Shown here: positions 51,013 through 60,684 of the stretch, piece after piece
How positions within the stretch are numbered: the stretch's first letter is position 1
Layout: each line of letters begins with the position of its first letter
Program-made: the position numbers and the translations under genes
Assembly: GCA_965657085.1 (NCBI GenBank)
Contig: CBFHND010000006.1
Location: 1-64,000, forward strand
Source: CBFHND01 sp965657085
GTDB lineage: Bacteria; Pseudomonadota; Alphaproteobacteria; Rhodobacterales; Rhodobacteraceae
Direction: 5' to 3'
Length of the DNA stretch: 64,000 nt
The notes under the pieces: model-generated
Databases searched by the model: none
The model's input: only the letters and a program-made list of their open reading frames with translations
Told to the model about the DNA's origin: nothing

Positions 51013-53184
51013 ATGACTGATTCATCCGGGCGCAAGCGCCCTTTGGTGGCGGACAAACGCTATAAGGCAGCGCCGAAACCAAAACCAAAACCCAAGCGCA
51101 AGGCCACCAAGGCCAAGCGACCCCAGCCGCGTCGTGGCGGCATCATCGGCCTCATTCTCGGGCTGCTGCGTTTCCTGTGGCGTTTGATCTGGGGCGTGAC
51201 ATGGCGTGGCACGCTGGCAGTGATTTTGCTGGTCGGGCTTTGGGTCGGCTATGTGTTCACCACTTTGCCCGAACTCAACGCGTTGCTGGACGGGCGTGCG
51301 CGCGGCTCGGTCACCCTGCTGGACAATGAGGGCCGTGTGTTTGCGTGGCGCGGCGATCAATTCGGTGGTGTCGTCACTGCTGATACCGTGTCGCCTGACC
51401 TCAAGAACGCGATCGTGGCGACCGAAGACAAACGGTTCTACCGTCACATCGGTGTCAGCCCGCGCGGCATCGCCAGTGCCGTGCGTATCAACCTGCGCGA
51501 AGGGCGTGGCCCGCTGCAGGGGCATGGCGGTTCGACGATAACACAGCAGGTTGCCAAGCTTTTGTGCCTTGGAACACCCTATGACCCGACCACCGGCCAG
51601 ACCGAACGGGAATACGAGGCCGCGTGTCGACGCGGCACCATCCAGCGCAAGGCTCAGGAAGCGGTCTATGCGCTGGCAATGGAGGCGAAGTATTCCAAGG
51701 ATGATATCCTGACAATCTATATGAACCGCGCCTTTCTGGGCGCCGGTGCGCGTGGGTTCGAGGCCGCGAGCCAGCGGTATTTCGGCAAATCAGCCTCGGA
51801 TGTTGGCCCGGCAGAGGCCGCGATGCTGGCGGGGCTTCTGGTTGCGCCGACGCGGTTTGCACCCACCAACAACCTGACCCGTTCGCAGAACCGTGCCGCA
51901 ACCATTTTGCGCCTGATGAACGAACAGGGATACCTGAGCGATACGGACACTGCGCTGGCGCAGGCAAATCCTGCCGAGTTGAGTGAAGCGGCGGCAGCCC
52001 GTGCAGGCGGATATTTCGCGGATTGGGTCATGTCGTCGGGGCCTGAGTTCTTCACCCGCAAGACAACCGAAGACGTGATCATTCGCACCACGCTGGACCA
52101 GCGCCTGCAAAAGGCTGCGGAACAGGGACTGCAATGGGTGCTCGAGAACAAGGTCCGCGAAGGGTCAAAGGCGCAGGCGGCGATTGTGGTGATGAGCGCG
52201 GATGGCGCCGTGCGGGCCATGGTGGGCGGTCGTGAAACGAAGGTGGCGGGGGCGTTCAATCGGGCCACGCAGGCGCTGCGGCAAACCGGGTCGGCGTTTA
52301 AACCCTTTGTTTATGCTGCTGCTCTTGATCTTGGGTATTCGCCGCTTGATACGGTCGAGGATGCACCGCTGACAATCAACATTCCCGGCTCTGGGCCATG
52401 GTCGCCCAAGAATTACACCAATGAATACTACGGCAATGTCACCCTGACCGAGGCGCTGCGAAATTCCCTTAACATCCCGGCTGTGAAAGTGTCGGAAAGC
52501 GTCGGACGCGACCTTGTGCGCCGGGTGGCCAGCGATTTCGGGATTGAAAGCGATCTTGCCGCGGGGCCGGCATTGGCGCTGGGCGCATCGGAAAGCACGT
52601 TGATCGAAATGACGGGGGCCTTTGCCGGTATACTGAACGGCGGGTCGTCGGTTACGCCCTATGGCCTGGTCGAATTGCGGCTGCTGGGGGATGATGAACC
52701 CCTGATGGGGACCGGTGGCGGCATCGGGGAACGGGTGGTGCAGGAGGACGCCGCACGTCAATTGATCTGGATGATGGAAAAGGTTGTCAGCGAAGGCACC
52801 GGCAAACGCGCACAGTTCGGGGACAGGCAGATCGCGGGCAAGACCGGAACGACGCAGGCGGCACGGGATGCTTGGTTTGTGGGGTTCACAGCGGACTACG
52901 TGGCGGGTGTCTGGATGGGTTATGACGACAACACGCCGCTGACGGGTGTCACCGGCGGTGGTCTGCCGGCTGAGATCTGGCGCGAGACGATGATGCGTGT
53001 TCACGAGGGCGTGCCAAACACACCATTGCCGATGGATGTGCCACGTGGCGCGCAGCGCGTGGTTGATCCGGGCCCGCAACGTCCCAAGACGACCGAAGGC
53101 ATTATCGAGAACCTCTTGCGCGATTTACTTGGTGGCGGCGGTTCGGGCAGTACGGGGCCAGCACCGCGCGCGGGAGATCGCTAG
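51013..53184 (+). CDS. Class A penicillin-binding protein (PBP1A-type)
   Basis: About 723 residues. A basic Lys/Pro-rich cytoplasmic N-terminus and one membrane helix (LAVILLVGLWVGYVFTTL) precede a GT51 glycosyltransferase domain with EDKRFYRHIGVSPRGI and GGSTITQQVAKLL, then a transpeptidase domain with the nucleophile in TGSAFKPFVYAAAL, the SLN triad and AGKTGTTQAARDAWF. It polymerises and cross-links peptidoglycan. GTG 51004 is an alternative start. Divergent from glnK. Confidence 0.92.
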   Translation: MTDSSGRKRPLVADKRYKAAPKPKPKPKRKATKAKRPQPRRGGIIGLILGLLRFLWRLIWGVTWRGTLAVILLVGLWVGYVFTTLPELNALLDGRARGSVTLLDNEGRVFAWRGDQFGGVVTADTVSPDLKNAIVATEDKRFYRHIGVSPRGIASAVRINLREGRGPLQGHGGSTITQQVAKLLCLGTPYDPTTGQTEREYEAACRRGTIQRKAQEAVYALAMEAKYSKDDILTIYMNRAFLGAGARGFEAASQRYFGKSASDVGPAEAAMLAGLLVAPTRFAPTNNLTRSQNRAATILRLMNEQGYLSDTDTALAQANPAELSEAAAARAGGYFADWVMSSGPEFFTRKTTEDVIIRTTLDQRLQKAAEQGLQWVLENKVREGSKAQAAIVVMSADGAVRAMVGGRETKVAGAFNRATQALRQTGSAFKPFVYAAALDLGYSPLDTVEDAPLTINIPGSGPWSPKNYTNEYYGNVTLTEALRNSLNIPAVKVSESVGRDLVRRVASDFGIESDLAAGPALALGASESTLIEMTGAFAGILNGGSSVTPYGLVELRLLGDDEPLMGTGGGIGERVVQEDAARQLIWMMEKVVSEGTGKRAQFGDRQIAGKTGTTQAARDAWFVGFTADYVAGVWMGYDDNTPLTGVTGGGLPAEIWRETMMRVHEGVPNTPLPMDVPRGAQRVVDPGPQRPKTTEGIIENLLRDLLGGGGSGSTGPAPRAGDR

Positions 53185-53193
53185 GGCTGGGCC

Positions 53194-53787
53194 TTAGCCC
53201 AACCGCGACAGGTCCGATATCATCTTGTCGATATTGCCGCCGTTGCGGTCCAGAAGCGCGCCGATCTCCGTGCGTTCGGTCAACAGCAGGTTCACGCCTT
53301 CGATGAACATGTTGAAGAACAGTTTCCGACCGGATTTGTCCGACACGAGGAACGTCACTTCGAAAGGTGACTCGCCCCGCAGAAACGCGGTTGTCTTGAT
53401 CTCGTACCCTGCGCGGATCGCGCGGGCGGACCGTACCTCGATCTTGCCGCCGATGAACTCGCGGAACCGCTTGCCGTACTTGCGCGAGATATAGCTTGCA
53501 AAGGCATCGCCAAACTTGCGCTTTTGCGCGTTGCTGGCGCGGCGTCCGTCCACGCCCAAGGCGTATTGCGCCATGATCGGGACGTCGGCGTAGCGTTCAA
53601 AAATGCGCTCGAAGTCCCGGATCATGGCGTTTTCGGATTTGCCCGATCCAATAACCTTGTTGATCTCCCCCACCAGTTGGTCGACCAGCTTGCGCGCCTG
53701 GGGTTCGGTCAAGGCAAGCGCTGGTCCGGCCAAAAGGGTGCTGCCTGTGGCAGCCAGAAAGGCACGGCGTGTGATGTTATTGAACAT
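53194..53787 (-). CDS. mlaC: Mla-type phospholipid-binding protein MlaC
   Basis: About 197 residues. The N-terminal NITRRAFLAATGSTLLAGPA is a twin-arginine-like signal. The mature domain shows the Tgt2/MlaC pattern: YALGVDGRRASNAQKRKFGD, FASYISRKYGKRFREFIGG and KSGRKLFFNMFIEGVNLLL. It carries phospholipids across the periplasm between MlaA and the inner-membrane Mla ABC complex. GAGGA precedes the ATG. Its start overlaps the end of mlaA by 11 bases; the ABC genes are not here. Confidence 0.88.
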   Translation of the reverse strand: MFNNITRRAFLAATGSTLLAGPALALTEPQARKLVDQLVGEINKVIGSGKSENAMIRDFERIFERYADVPIMAQYALGVDGRRASNAQKRKFGDAFASYISRKYGKRFREFIGGKIEVRSARAIRAGYEIKTTAFLRGESPFEVTFLVSDKSGRKLFFNMFIEGVNLLLTERTEIGALLDRNGGNIDKMISDLSRLG

Positions 53788-54556
53788 AGGGGTCCTCGTA
53801 CGGGTCCGAATATGGGTCTGTTTCGTCCCCGACCACATCCGAGCCAAGCTCGAACCGGCGGTTCTGAAGATAGATCAGCCGAGACTGTGCATAGCTGTCT
53901 GCACTTTCATATAGGATGGAATCGACCGTATCGGAATAGCGCCCACGATCGCTCAGCCGTGACGCCGCACTTGCCGCAGTTCCATAGTATTTTTCGGGGC
54001 TGTTGAGCGTATAGCTGAGGGGATTGGTGAACAGGTCCACGACCTTGCCCGCCGTATCGCGTTGTGTCGATGGGCCCAACAGGGGCAATTCGACGTAAGC
54101 GCCTTCCCCGACGCCCCACGTGTAAAGCGTTTCTCCGAAGTCTGTGTCGTGCCGTGGTACGTTCAACTCTGTGGCCGCATCGAACAGCCCCCCTATCCCG
54201 AGTGTCGAGTTCGTCAGAAAACGCACGGTCGACAGGCCGGCGCCACGCAGATCGCCCTGCAGGAGGCTGTTGACGACAACGCTGGGTTGGCCAAGGTTCT
54301 CTGCGAAACTGCCAACGCTGTCTTCAATCTCATCGGGCAGGATGGTAGAATAACCTCTTGCAGCAGGGCGCACGAGCGTCTTGTCGAGGCCGCGGTTGAA
54401 GGCATGTACCTTGCGGTTCTGCGTCTCGTAAGGATCATAAATGCCGGATGCATCCGGTATCGACGGATTGGCTACGCCACAGGCGGACAGTGCGGCAAAA
54501 AAGGCCACCAAAATGGGTGTCTTTACAGATTGCAGCGTGGTGCTGAAAAGATGCAA
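53777..54556 (-). CDS. mlaA: MlaA/VacJ-family outer-membrane lipoprotein
   Basis: A 259-residue lipoprotein. The signal ends in FFAALSAC with the lipidated Cys, followed by the VacJ pattern YDPYETQNRKVHAFNRGLDK, NLGQPSVVVNSLLQGDLRG, RFLTNSTLGIGGLFDAATEL and YVELPLLGPSTQRDTAGKVVD. It removes misplaced phospholipids from the outer leaflet. The C-terminal tail is acidic with a YSDPYEDPYV repeat. First gene of the mlaA-mlaC pair. Confidence 0.92.
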   Translation of the reverse strand: MHLFSTTLQSVKTPILVAFFAALSACGVANPSIPDASGIYDPYETQNRKVHAFNRGLDKTLVRPAARGYSTILPDEIEDSVGSFAENLGQPSVVVNSLLQGDLRGAGLSTVRFLTNSTLGIGGLFDAATELNVPRHDTDFGETLYTWGVGEGAYVELPLLGPSTQRDTAGKVVDLFTNPLSYTLNSPEKYYGTAASAASRLSDRGRYSDTVDSILYESADSYAQSRLIYLQNRRFELGSDVVGDETDPYSDPYEDPYVQ

Positions 54557-54722
54557 TGGAAATCTCCGGTTAATACTCGTATGGCCTACCTAATACTTCT
54601 GATGCTATTGCCCAGAGCCGGACAATTGGAAATGATATTCTGTGGCAGTTACGCGACAGGAAGTCTAAGGTGATTTGCCGAATTGGCATGAACAGTCATT
54701 CAGCGCAGGCGAAAAGGTGCCG

Positions 54723-56459
54723 ATGCAAGATCGTATTTTGAGACTGGGCAAAGCCGAACTGCGCCGCGCGCGGAGCGAAAGCCGGGGCCTGTATTGGTTG
54801 GTGGGGATATTCAGCCTTTTTGCCAATCTGCTGATGTTAACCGGCCCGATGTACATGCTTCAGGTCTATGACCGTGTACTCGGCAGCCGATCCGAAGAAA
54901 CACTGATCGCGCTGTCATTGCTCGTGCTGTTTCTTTACGGGGTCATGGGTATTCTGGACTACACCCGCAGCCGCATCATGGCGCGTGTCGGTGCACGGTT
55001 TCAAACGCGGCTGGATCGGCGGGTTTTCGACGCCGTTGTGCGCAAATCCGCCGTGGCCCCGGATTTACAGACGCAATCCGGTCTTGCCGACCTTGAAAGC
55101 GTGCAGCGGCTTCTGACATCACCGGTTCTCATGGCGTTCTTCGACTTGCCGTGGACTCCGATTTTCATGGCGGGCATTTTTCTGTTTCACCCGATGCTGG
55201 GATGGCTTGCTGTGGCTGGCGCGGTCACGTTGATCGTGATTGCCCTGCTCAATCAATGGCTGTCGCGTGAACCGCAGATGCGGTCGGGCATTTCTGGGCA
55301 ACAGGCCACCGCAATGAGCGACCAGATCCGCATCGAGGCCGAGATGGTGCAGGCGATGGGCATGCGCGACGCGGCCTTCACCCGCTGGTCGCAGGCTCGA
55401 TCGAAGGCGTTGGATGAACAGATCAAGGCGACGGATGTTGGTGGCACCTTCACGTCCCTGACCAAGACCATTCACCTGTTTTTGCAAAGCGCGATGCTGG
55501 GCCTTGGAGCTTATCTTGTGCTGCAGAATGAAATGACACCAGGCGCGATGATCGCGGGGTCCATCCTGTTGGGCCGCGCGTTGGCACCTGTGGAAATGAT
55601 GTTGAACCAATGGCCCGTGGTGCAACGGGCCGGCAAGGGCTGGGACAATCTGGCGGAGCTTTTGGGCGCTGTTCAACCCGAGGCCGAGCGCACGGGTCTG
55701 CCCAAGCCCAAGGCCCGGCTTGTGGCCAAATCCCTGACCGTCGTGCCGCCTGGCGAAAAGCAAGCGTCGTTGCGCGGTCTGAATTTTGAGCTGAAGCCTG
55801 GCGAGGCGCTGGGCGTTATCGGACCATCGGGCGCGGGAAAATCGACATTGGCGCGGACGGTTACGGGGGTCTGGCGGCCCGCGGGCGGGTCGATCCGGTT
55901 GGATTCAGCCGCACTTGATCAATACGATCCGGACGTTTTGGGCACGCATGTTGGATACCTGCCGCAACGGGTGCAGCTGTTTGATGGCACAATTGCCGAA
56001 AACATCGCGCGCCTGTCGCAAAAGCCCGACGATGCCGCGGTGGTTGCGGCCGCACAAAAGGCGGATGCCCACGAAATGATCCTTGAGTTGCCGGATGGGT
56101 ATGACACCCGGATCAATGCAGGCCAGCAGCGCCTGTCCGGTGGGCAAATTCAGCGGATCGGCCTGGCGCGGGCGCTTTATGCCGATCCGGTGATCGTCGT
56201 TTTGGATGAACCCAACTCGAACCTCGACAATGATGGCACCGAGGCCCTGAACAAAGCCATTCGGGCGATGAAGGCGGATGGACGTTCGGTGATGATCATG
56301 GCGCATCGCCCATCCGCCATCGAGGAATGCGAGATGCTCTTGATCCTGGATCAGGGGATGCGCGTGGCCTTCGGCCCCAAGGATGAAGTGATGAAGGGCA
56401 ACGTGCGCAACCACCAGCAAATTGCACAGGCACCCGCCCGTGCCGGAGGCATCTCATGA
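54723..56459 (+). CDS. Type I secretion ABC transporter (PrtD-like)
   Basis: About 578 residues with an N-terminal six-helix domain starting GLYWLVGIFSLFANLLMLTG and an ATPase domain: Walker A GPSGAGKST, signature LSGGQIQRIGLARALY, Walker B VIVVLDEPNSNLD and H-loop MAHRPS. There is no N-terminal C39 peptidase, as in PrtD/LipB-type exporters of RTX proteins. The ATG at 54723 has AAAGGTG upstream; a TTG at 54675 is too close to its ribosome binding site. Its stop overlaps the HlyD-type gene (ATGA). An outer-membrane TolC partner is not in the window. Confidence 0.92.
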   Translation: MQDRILRLGKAELRRARSESRGLYWLVGIFSLFANLLMLTGPMYMLQVYDRVLGSRSEETLIALSLLVLFLYGVMGILDYTRSRIMARVGARFQTRLDRRVFDAVVRKSAVAPDLQTQSGLADLESVQRLLTSPVLMAFFDLPWTPIFMAGIFLFHPMLGWLAVAGAVTLIVIALLNQWLSREPQMRSGISGQQATAMSDQIRIEAEMVQAMGMRDAAFTRWSQARSKALDEQIKATDVGGTFTSLTKTIHLFLQSAMLGLGAYLVLQNEMTPGAMIAGSILLGRALAPVEMMLNQWPVVQRAGKGWDNLAELLGAVQPEAERTGLPKPKARLVAKSLTVVPPGEKQASLRGLNFELKPGEALGVIGPSGAGKSTLARTVTGVWRPAGGSIRLDSAALDQYDPDVLGTHVGYLPQRVQLFDGTIAENIARLSQKPDDAAVVAAAQKADAHEMILELPDGYDTRINAGQQRLSGGQIQRIGLARALYADPVIVVLDEPNSNLDNDGTEALNKAIRAMKADGRSVMIMAHRPSAIEECEMLLILDQGMRVAFGPKDEVMKGNVRNHQQIAQAPARAGGIS

Positions 56460-57757
56460 GTGATAGGCACTGGTCGGCGCGCGCGCCTGTCCTGTTCGGG
56501 CTGTTCGGGCTTTTGGTTCTGTTCGGCGGCTTTGCGATCTGGGCCACTCAGACCAACATCGCGGGCGCCATCATCGCATCCGGCCGGATCGAGGTGGACC
56601 GCAACCGCCAGATTGTCCAGCACCCGACCGGGGGCGTTGTATCGGGTATCGCGGTGGACGAAGGTGATACGGTCAAGGCAGGCGACCTGCTTTTGTCGCT
56701 GGATGATGGTCAGCTTCAGTCGCAGCTGGCGATCATCGAAGGCCAGCTTTTCGAGCTGATGGCCCGGCGTGGTCGCCTTGAAGCGGAGCGCGACGAGACC
56801 GACGCCCCGGTATTTGATGACGAGCTGCTGTCGATTGCCGCTGAAAGCGAAGATGTGGCTGAACTGGTGCGTGGTCAACGCAACCTGTTCTTTGCCCGCG
56901 GCGATTCCGTTGCGCGTGAGACAGAACAGCTCAGCAAGCGCGTGGGCCAGATCAGAAACCAGATCGACGGCATCGAAGCACAGGAAAAGTCACTGGGTCT
57001 GCAATTGGGCTTTATCCGCGAAGAGTTGGCCAGTCAGCAATCGCTTCTGGAAAAAGGACTGGCGCAAGCAGCGAGAGTTCTGAACCTGCAACGCCAATCG
57101 GCCAGCCTTGATGGACAATTGGGCGAATTGGCCGCCAACAAGGCGCAAGCCGAAGGACGCATCACCGAGATCGAACTTGAAGTTCTCAAGCTGAACACCG
57201 CGCGGCGCGAAGAGGCGATCACCCGGCTGCGCGATCTTCGCTACCGCGAGCTTGAATTGGTAGAGCAACGCGCGTCGATGAGCACCGAGATCGAAGAGCT
57301 GCAAATACGCGCGCCGGTGTCGGGCATCGTCTACGGAATGCGGGTGCAAACACCCCGCTCGGTCATTCGCGGCGCGGACCCGGTGTTGTTCCTGATCCCA
57401 CAGGACCGCCCGCTGGTCATCGCAGCGCAGATTGATCCCATTCATATCGACCAGATCGTGACAGGCCAGCAGGTGAACCTGCGCCTCAGCGCGTTGGATC
57501 AGCGCACAACGCCTGAGCTTATTGGGCGCGTGGCGCTGATCTCGGCGGATGCATTCGAGGATGAAACGCTGGGCCTGACGTACTACCGGGCCGAAATCAC
57601 TTTGAACCCCGGCGAATTGGACAAGCTCAATGAAGGTGATGTTCTGATTCCGGGTATGCCGGTTGAGGCGTTTATTCGCACCGCAGACCGCACGCCTATT
57701 GCCTATCTGGTCAAGCCGCTGGCCGACTATTTCAAACGCGCTTTCCGCGAATCCTGA
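56456..57757 (+). CDS. HlyD-family type I secretion adaptor
   Basis: A 433-residue periplasmic adaptor with one N-terminal helix (APVLFGLFGLLVLFGGFAIW), a biotinyl-lipoyl half motif ASGRIEVDRNRQIVQHPTGG with VSGIAVDEGDTVKAGDLLL, a long coiled coil (about residues 150-280) and the second lipoyl half IRAPVSGIVYGMRVQTPRSV. It connects the ABC exporter to a TolC-type channel. Start overlaps the ABC stop by 4 bases. The RTX protein at 26.6 kb is a candidate cargo. Confidence 0.92.
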   Translation: MSDRHWSARAPVLFGLFGLLVLFGGFAIWATQTNIAGAIIASGRIEVDRNRQIVQHPTGGVVSGIAVDEGDTVKAGDLLLSLDDGQLQSQLAIIEGQLFELMARRGRLEAERDETDAPVFDDELLSIAAESEDVAELVRGQRNLFFARGDSVARETEQLSKRVGQIRNQIDGIEAQEKSLGLQLGFIREELASQQSLLEKGLAQAARVLNLQRQSASLDGQLGELAANKAQAEGRITEIELEVLKLNTARREEAITRLRDLRYRELELVEQRASMSTEIEELQIRAPVSGIVYGMRVQTPRSVIRGADPVLFLIPQDRPLVIAAQIDPIHIDQIVTGQQVNLRLSALDQRTTPELIGRVALISADAFEDETLGLTYYRAEITLNPGELDKLNEGDVLIPGMPVEAFIRTADRTPIAYLVKPLADYFKRAFRES

Positions 57758-57857
57758 ACGCTGCGTTTCGGCCCGAAAAGGGTGGGATCGGGGTTTTCCC
57801 CGCCGCCGCTTCGGTCTAGTTTCCGCACGAAATACATATCAAAGGACCCCCCTCGCC

Positions 57858-58316
57858 ATGAGCTTTGCCAAATCACTTGCAGACATGGGCATTGACCTGC
57901 CCGACGCCCCCGCACCTGCGGCCAATTATGTGCCTTTCGTGCAAGTGGGCGACATCGTCTATGTGTCTGGCCAAATCTCGAACGGTCCGGATGGTTTCAT
58001 CACCGGCAAGCTGGGCGAAAATATGGATGTGGACGCAGGCGCCGCGGCGGCACGCACCTGTGCGATCAGCCTTCTGGCGCAGGTCAAGGCGGCCTGCGGC
58101 GGCGACATCGACCGCCTTGTGCGGGTGATCAAGCTCACGGGCTTCGTCAACTCCACCGCCGACTTCACCGATCAGCCCAAGGTCATCAACGGTGCATCTG
58201 ATTTCCTGGTCGAGGCATTGGGTGAAGCCGGGCGGCACAGCCGCTCCGCGGTGTCGGCGGCGTCTCTGCCGCTGGGCGTGGCGGTCGAGATCGAAGGCAT
58301 CTTTCAAATCATATGA
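57858..58316 (+). CDS. RidA-family protein
   Basis: A 152-residue member of the YjgF/RidA fold: YVPFVQVGDIVYVSGQISNG, AGAAAARTCAISLLAQVKAA, VIKLTGFVNSTADFTDQPKV and HSRSAVSAASLPLGVAVEIE with the conserved Arg. It belongs to the longer subgroup with an N-terminal MSFAKSLADMGIDLPD segment. RidA enzymes hydrolyse reactive enamines; this subgroup's substrate is unknown. Its stop overlaps the GDPD start. Confidence 0.9.
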   Translation: MSFAKSLADMGIDLPDAPAPAANYVPFVQVGDIVYVSGQISNGPDGFITGKLGENMDVDAGAAAARTCAISLLAQVKAACGGDIDRLVRVIKLTGFVNSTADFTDQPKVINGASDFLVEALGEAGRHSRSAVSAASLPLGVAVEIEGIFQII

Positions 58317-59080
58317 TACCGCGTTTGGGCCAAGCCTTTCTGACGGTGCCGCTGGCACATCGCGCGCTGCATGATGTGACGGACGGACGTCCGGAAAACA
58401 GCCGGGCGGGGATCCGGGCGGCCATTGATCATGGCTATGGACTCGAAATCGATCTGCAACTGAGCGCGGATGATCACGCGATGGTCTTCCATGACTATGG
58501 ACTTGAACGATTGGCCCATGCCACCGGCCCGATCCGTGTGAAGACCGCGCAAGAATTGGGACAAACCCTGTTGCGTGGATCGGACGAAGGGATACCCGAT
58601 CTGGCCGAGGTGCTTGATCTGGTGGCGGGGCGCGTGCCGTTGCTGATCGAGTTGAAGGATCAGGATGGCGCTATGGGGCCGGATGTTGGCCCGCTCGAAG
58701 AAGCGACTGCGGCGGCGTTGCAGGCCTACAGCGGGCCGGTGGGGGTCATGTCGTTCAATCCCCATTCGGTGTTCCGTTTGGCAGACCTGTTGCCGGACAT
58801 TCCGCGTGGCCTTGTGACAAGCGCCTATGTGGCCGAGGATTGGCCGCTGAACGCCACCATACGGACCCGTTTGCGCGACATTCCCGATTACGACAAAGCG
58901 TGTGCAAGCTTCATCAGCCATGAAGCCGGTGATCTGGACAGGGCGCGCGTGTCAGCCCTGAAAGAGGCAGGCGCGGACGTCCTGTGCTGGACCGTCCGGT
59001 CGCCGCAAGAGGAAGCACAGGCGCGAAAAGTCGCGCACAACATAACCTTCGAGGGGTATCTGCCGCCCCTGCACGGTTGA
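58313..59080 (+). CDS. Glycerophosphodiester phosphodiesterase
   Basis: A 255-residue TIM-barrel enzyme. LAHRALHDVTDGRPENSRAG gives the catalytic HR and Asn, GYGLEIDLQLSADDHAMVFH the E-x-D metal site and HD. The second half has VPLLIELKD and the final VLCWTVRSPQEEAQARK. No signal peptide, so cytoplasmic. It releases glycerol 3-phosphate and an alcohol from lipid head groups. The start overlaps ridA by 4 bases (ATGA). Confidence 0.9.
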   Translation: MIPRLGQAFLTVPLAHRALHDVTDGRPENSRAGIRAAIDHGYGLEIDLQLSADDHAMVFHDYGLERLAHATGPIRVKTAQELGQTLLRGSDEGIPDLAEVLDLVAGRVPLLIELKDQDGAMGPDVGPLEEATAAALQAYSGPVGVMSFNPHSVFRLADLLPDIPRGLVTSAYVAEDWPLNATIRTRLRDIPDYDKACASFISHEAGDLDRARVSALKEAGADVLCWTVRSPQEEAQARKVAHNITFEGYLPPLHG

Positions 59081-59140
59081 TCCGGATGAGACGCATCACA
59101 CATTAAACCCGTAGGCATCAAAGATAGGCCAGTATCGAAT

Positions 59141-60328
59141 ATGAGCGGTCAGGAAGTTGAAATACGGGTTGTCTCGTCCCTGTCCGAGATCGATGCGGGC
59201 GATTGGGATGCCTGCGCCTGTCCCGAAGCGGCTGCGGGCGGGCGCGCCAATGATCCCTTCACCACCTACCGTTTTCTAAAAGCGCTGGAGGACAGCGGAT
59301 CGGTGGGCGTGGGCACAGGTTGGCAACCCCAATACCTGGTTGCTTCGATCAACGGCCAGATCATCGGTGTGGCCCCGATGTACGCCAAGAACCACAGCCA
59401 GGGTGAATACATCTTTGACCACAACTGGGCCCATGCCTACGAGCGTGCCGGTGGTCGGTATTATCCCAAACTGCAGGTTGCCGTGCCGCACACGCCCGCT
59501 ACGGGGCGGCGGTTTCTGGTGCATCCCGATTTTGCAGAGGCCGGATTTGCAGCCCTTGTTCAAGGGGCCGTTCAACTGGCCTCCAACAACAACCTGTCGT
59601 CGTTGCACGCCACGTTCTGCACTGAGGATGAAGCCACGCGCGGGGCGGACATGGGCCTGATGGCGCGTGTGACGCAGCAGTTTCACTGGCTCAACGATGG
59701 CTACGCGACATTCGACGATTTTCAGGCGTCATTGTCTTCGCGTAAGCGCAAGAACATCCGAAAGGAACGCGCGCAGGCGCAGGCCTTTGGCGGTGAGATC
59801 GAAGTGTTGAGCGGTGACGACATTCAGCCCGAGCATTGGGATGCATTCTGGGTGTTTTACCAGGACACTGGCGCGCGAAAATGGGGCACCCCGTACCTGA
59901 CACGCGCCTTCTTTGACGAAGCCCAGCAATACCTGCGTGATGACATGGCGCTGGTGCTGGCGCGGCGCGATGGACGGTATGTGGCCGGCGCGCTCAACTT
60001 CATCGGGGCGCATACGTTGTACGGGCGGTATTGGGGCTGCACTGAACACCATCCCTGCCTGCATTTCGAATTGTGTTACTATCAGGCCATCGACATCGCC
60101 ATCGCGCGCGGTCTGGGCCGTGTGGAGGCTGGCGCGCAGGGGCAGCACAAGCTGGCACGGGGGTATCTGCCCACGCAGACGCATTCGTTGCACTGGGTGG
60201 GCGATCCGGGCTTTGCCGATGCCATCGCATCGTACCTTGTGGCCGAACGGGAAGCCGTCGAGGAAGAGATTGAAATTTTGACGGACTACGGACCGTTCAG
60301 GAAGCTTCAGATCGAGGAACAGGAATGA
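59141..60328 (+). CDS. FemAB/GNAT-like acyltransferase
   Basis: A 395-residue cytoplasmic protein of the FemAB-like (PF04339-type) group: GWQPQYLVASINGQIIGVAP, YIFDHNWAHAYERAGGRYYP, HWLNDGYATFDDFQASLSSR and GRYWGCTEHHPCLHFELCYY. These proteins have two GNAT folds; some add amino acids to lipids or peptidoglycan. The actual substrate is unknown. The stop overlaps the PCD gene by 4 bases. Confidence 0.85.
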   Translation: MSGQEVEIRVVSSLSEIDAGDWDACACPEAAAGGRANDPFTTYRFLKALEDSGSVGVGTGWQPQYLVASINGQIIGVAPMYAKNHSQGEYIFDHNWAHAYERAGGRYYPKLQVAVPHTPATGRRFLVHPDFAEAGFAALVQGAVQLASNNNLSSLHATFCTEDEATRGADMGLMARVTQQFHWLNDGYATFDDFQASLSSRKRKNIRKERAQAQAFGGEIEVLSGDDIQPEHWDAFWVFYQDTGARKWGTPYLTRAFFDEAQQYLRDDMALVLARRDGRYVAGALNFIGAHTLYGRYWGCTEHHPCLHFELCYYQAIDIAIARGLGRVEAGAQGQHKLARGYLPTQTHSLHWVGDPGFADAIASYLVAEREAVEEEIEILTDYGPFRKLQIEEQE

Positions 60329-60621
60329 CCGAACGACTAAGCGACGAAACACGCGACACGCTGCTGGACCCATTGCGCAGCACCGGTTGGAAAGAGGTCG
60401 AAGGGCGCGATGCGATCGCCAAAACCTTCAAGTTTGCCGATTTCGCGGATGCCTTCGGGTGGATGACGCGCGTCGCCATCTGGGCGGAAAAGTGGAACCA
60501 CCATCCCGAATGGGACAACGTCTACAGCACGGTCAATGTCACCCTGACAACGCACGACGTAGACGGGTTAAGCACGCTGGACGTCAAGCTGGCGCGAAAG
60601 ATGGACAGCCTCGCGGACTGA
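60325..60621 (+). CDS. 4a-hydroxytetrahydrobiopterin dehydratase
   Basis: A 98-residue PCD/DCoH protein. WNHHPEWDNVYSTVNVTLTT contains the catalytic His-His and the conserved Pro-Glu-Trp, and the end GLSTLDVKLARKMD is typical. It dehydrates the pterin carbinolamine made by aromatic amino acid hydroxylases; a molybdopterin-related role also exists in bacteria. No hydroxylase gene is adjacent. It starts inside the end of the acyltransferase gene. Confidence 0.94.
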   Translation: MTERLSDETRDTLLDPLRSTGWKEVEGRDAIAKTFKFADFADAFGWMTRVAIWAEKWNHHPEWDNVYSTVNVTLTTHDVDGLSTLDVKLARKMDSLAD

Positions 60622-60626
60622 AAAGG

Positions 60627-60653
60627 AAAGGGCCCCGGACTGTCGGGGCCTTT
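60627..60653. terminator. Terminator between PCD and peroxiredoxin genes
   Basis: GGCCCCG and CGGGGCC form a stem with a 6-base loop, flanked by AAAG before and TTT after. It lies between convergent genes and could stop both transcripts. Confidence 0.75.
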
Positions 60654-60684
60654 GCACAATTTTGATGTGGCTGCGAGGCCGGCG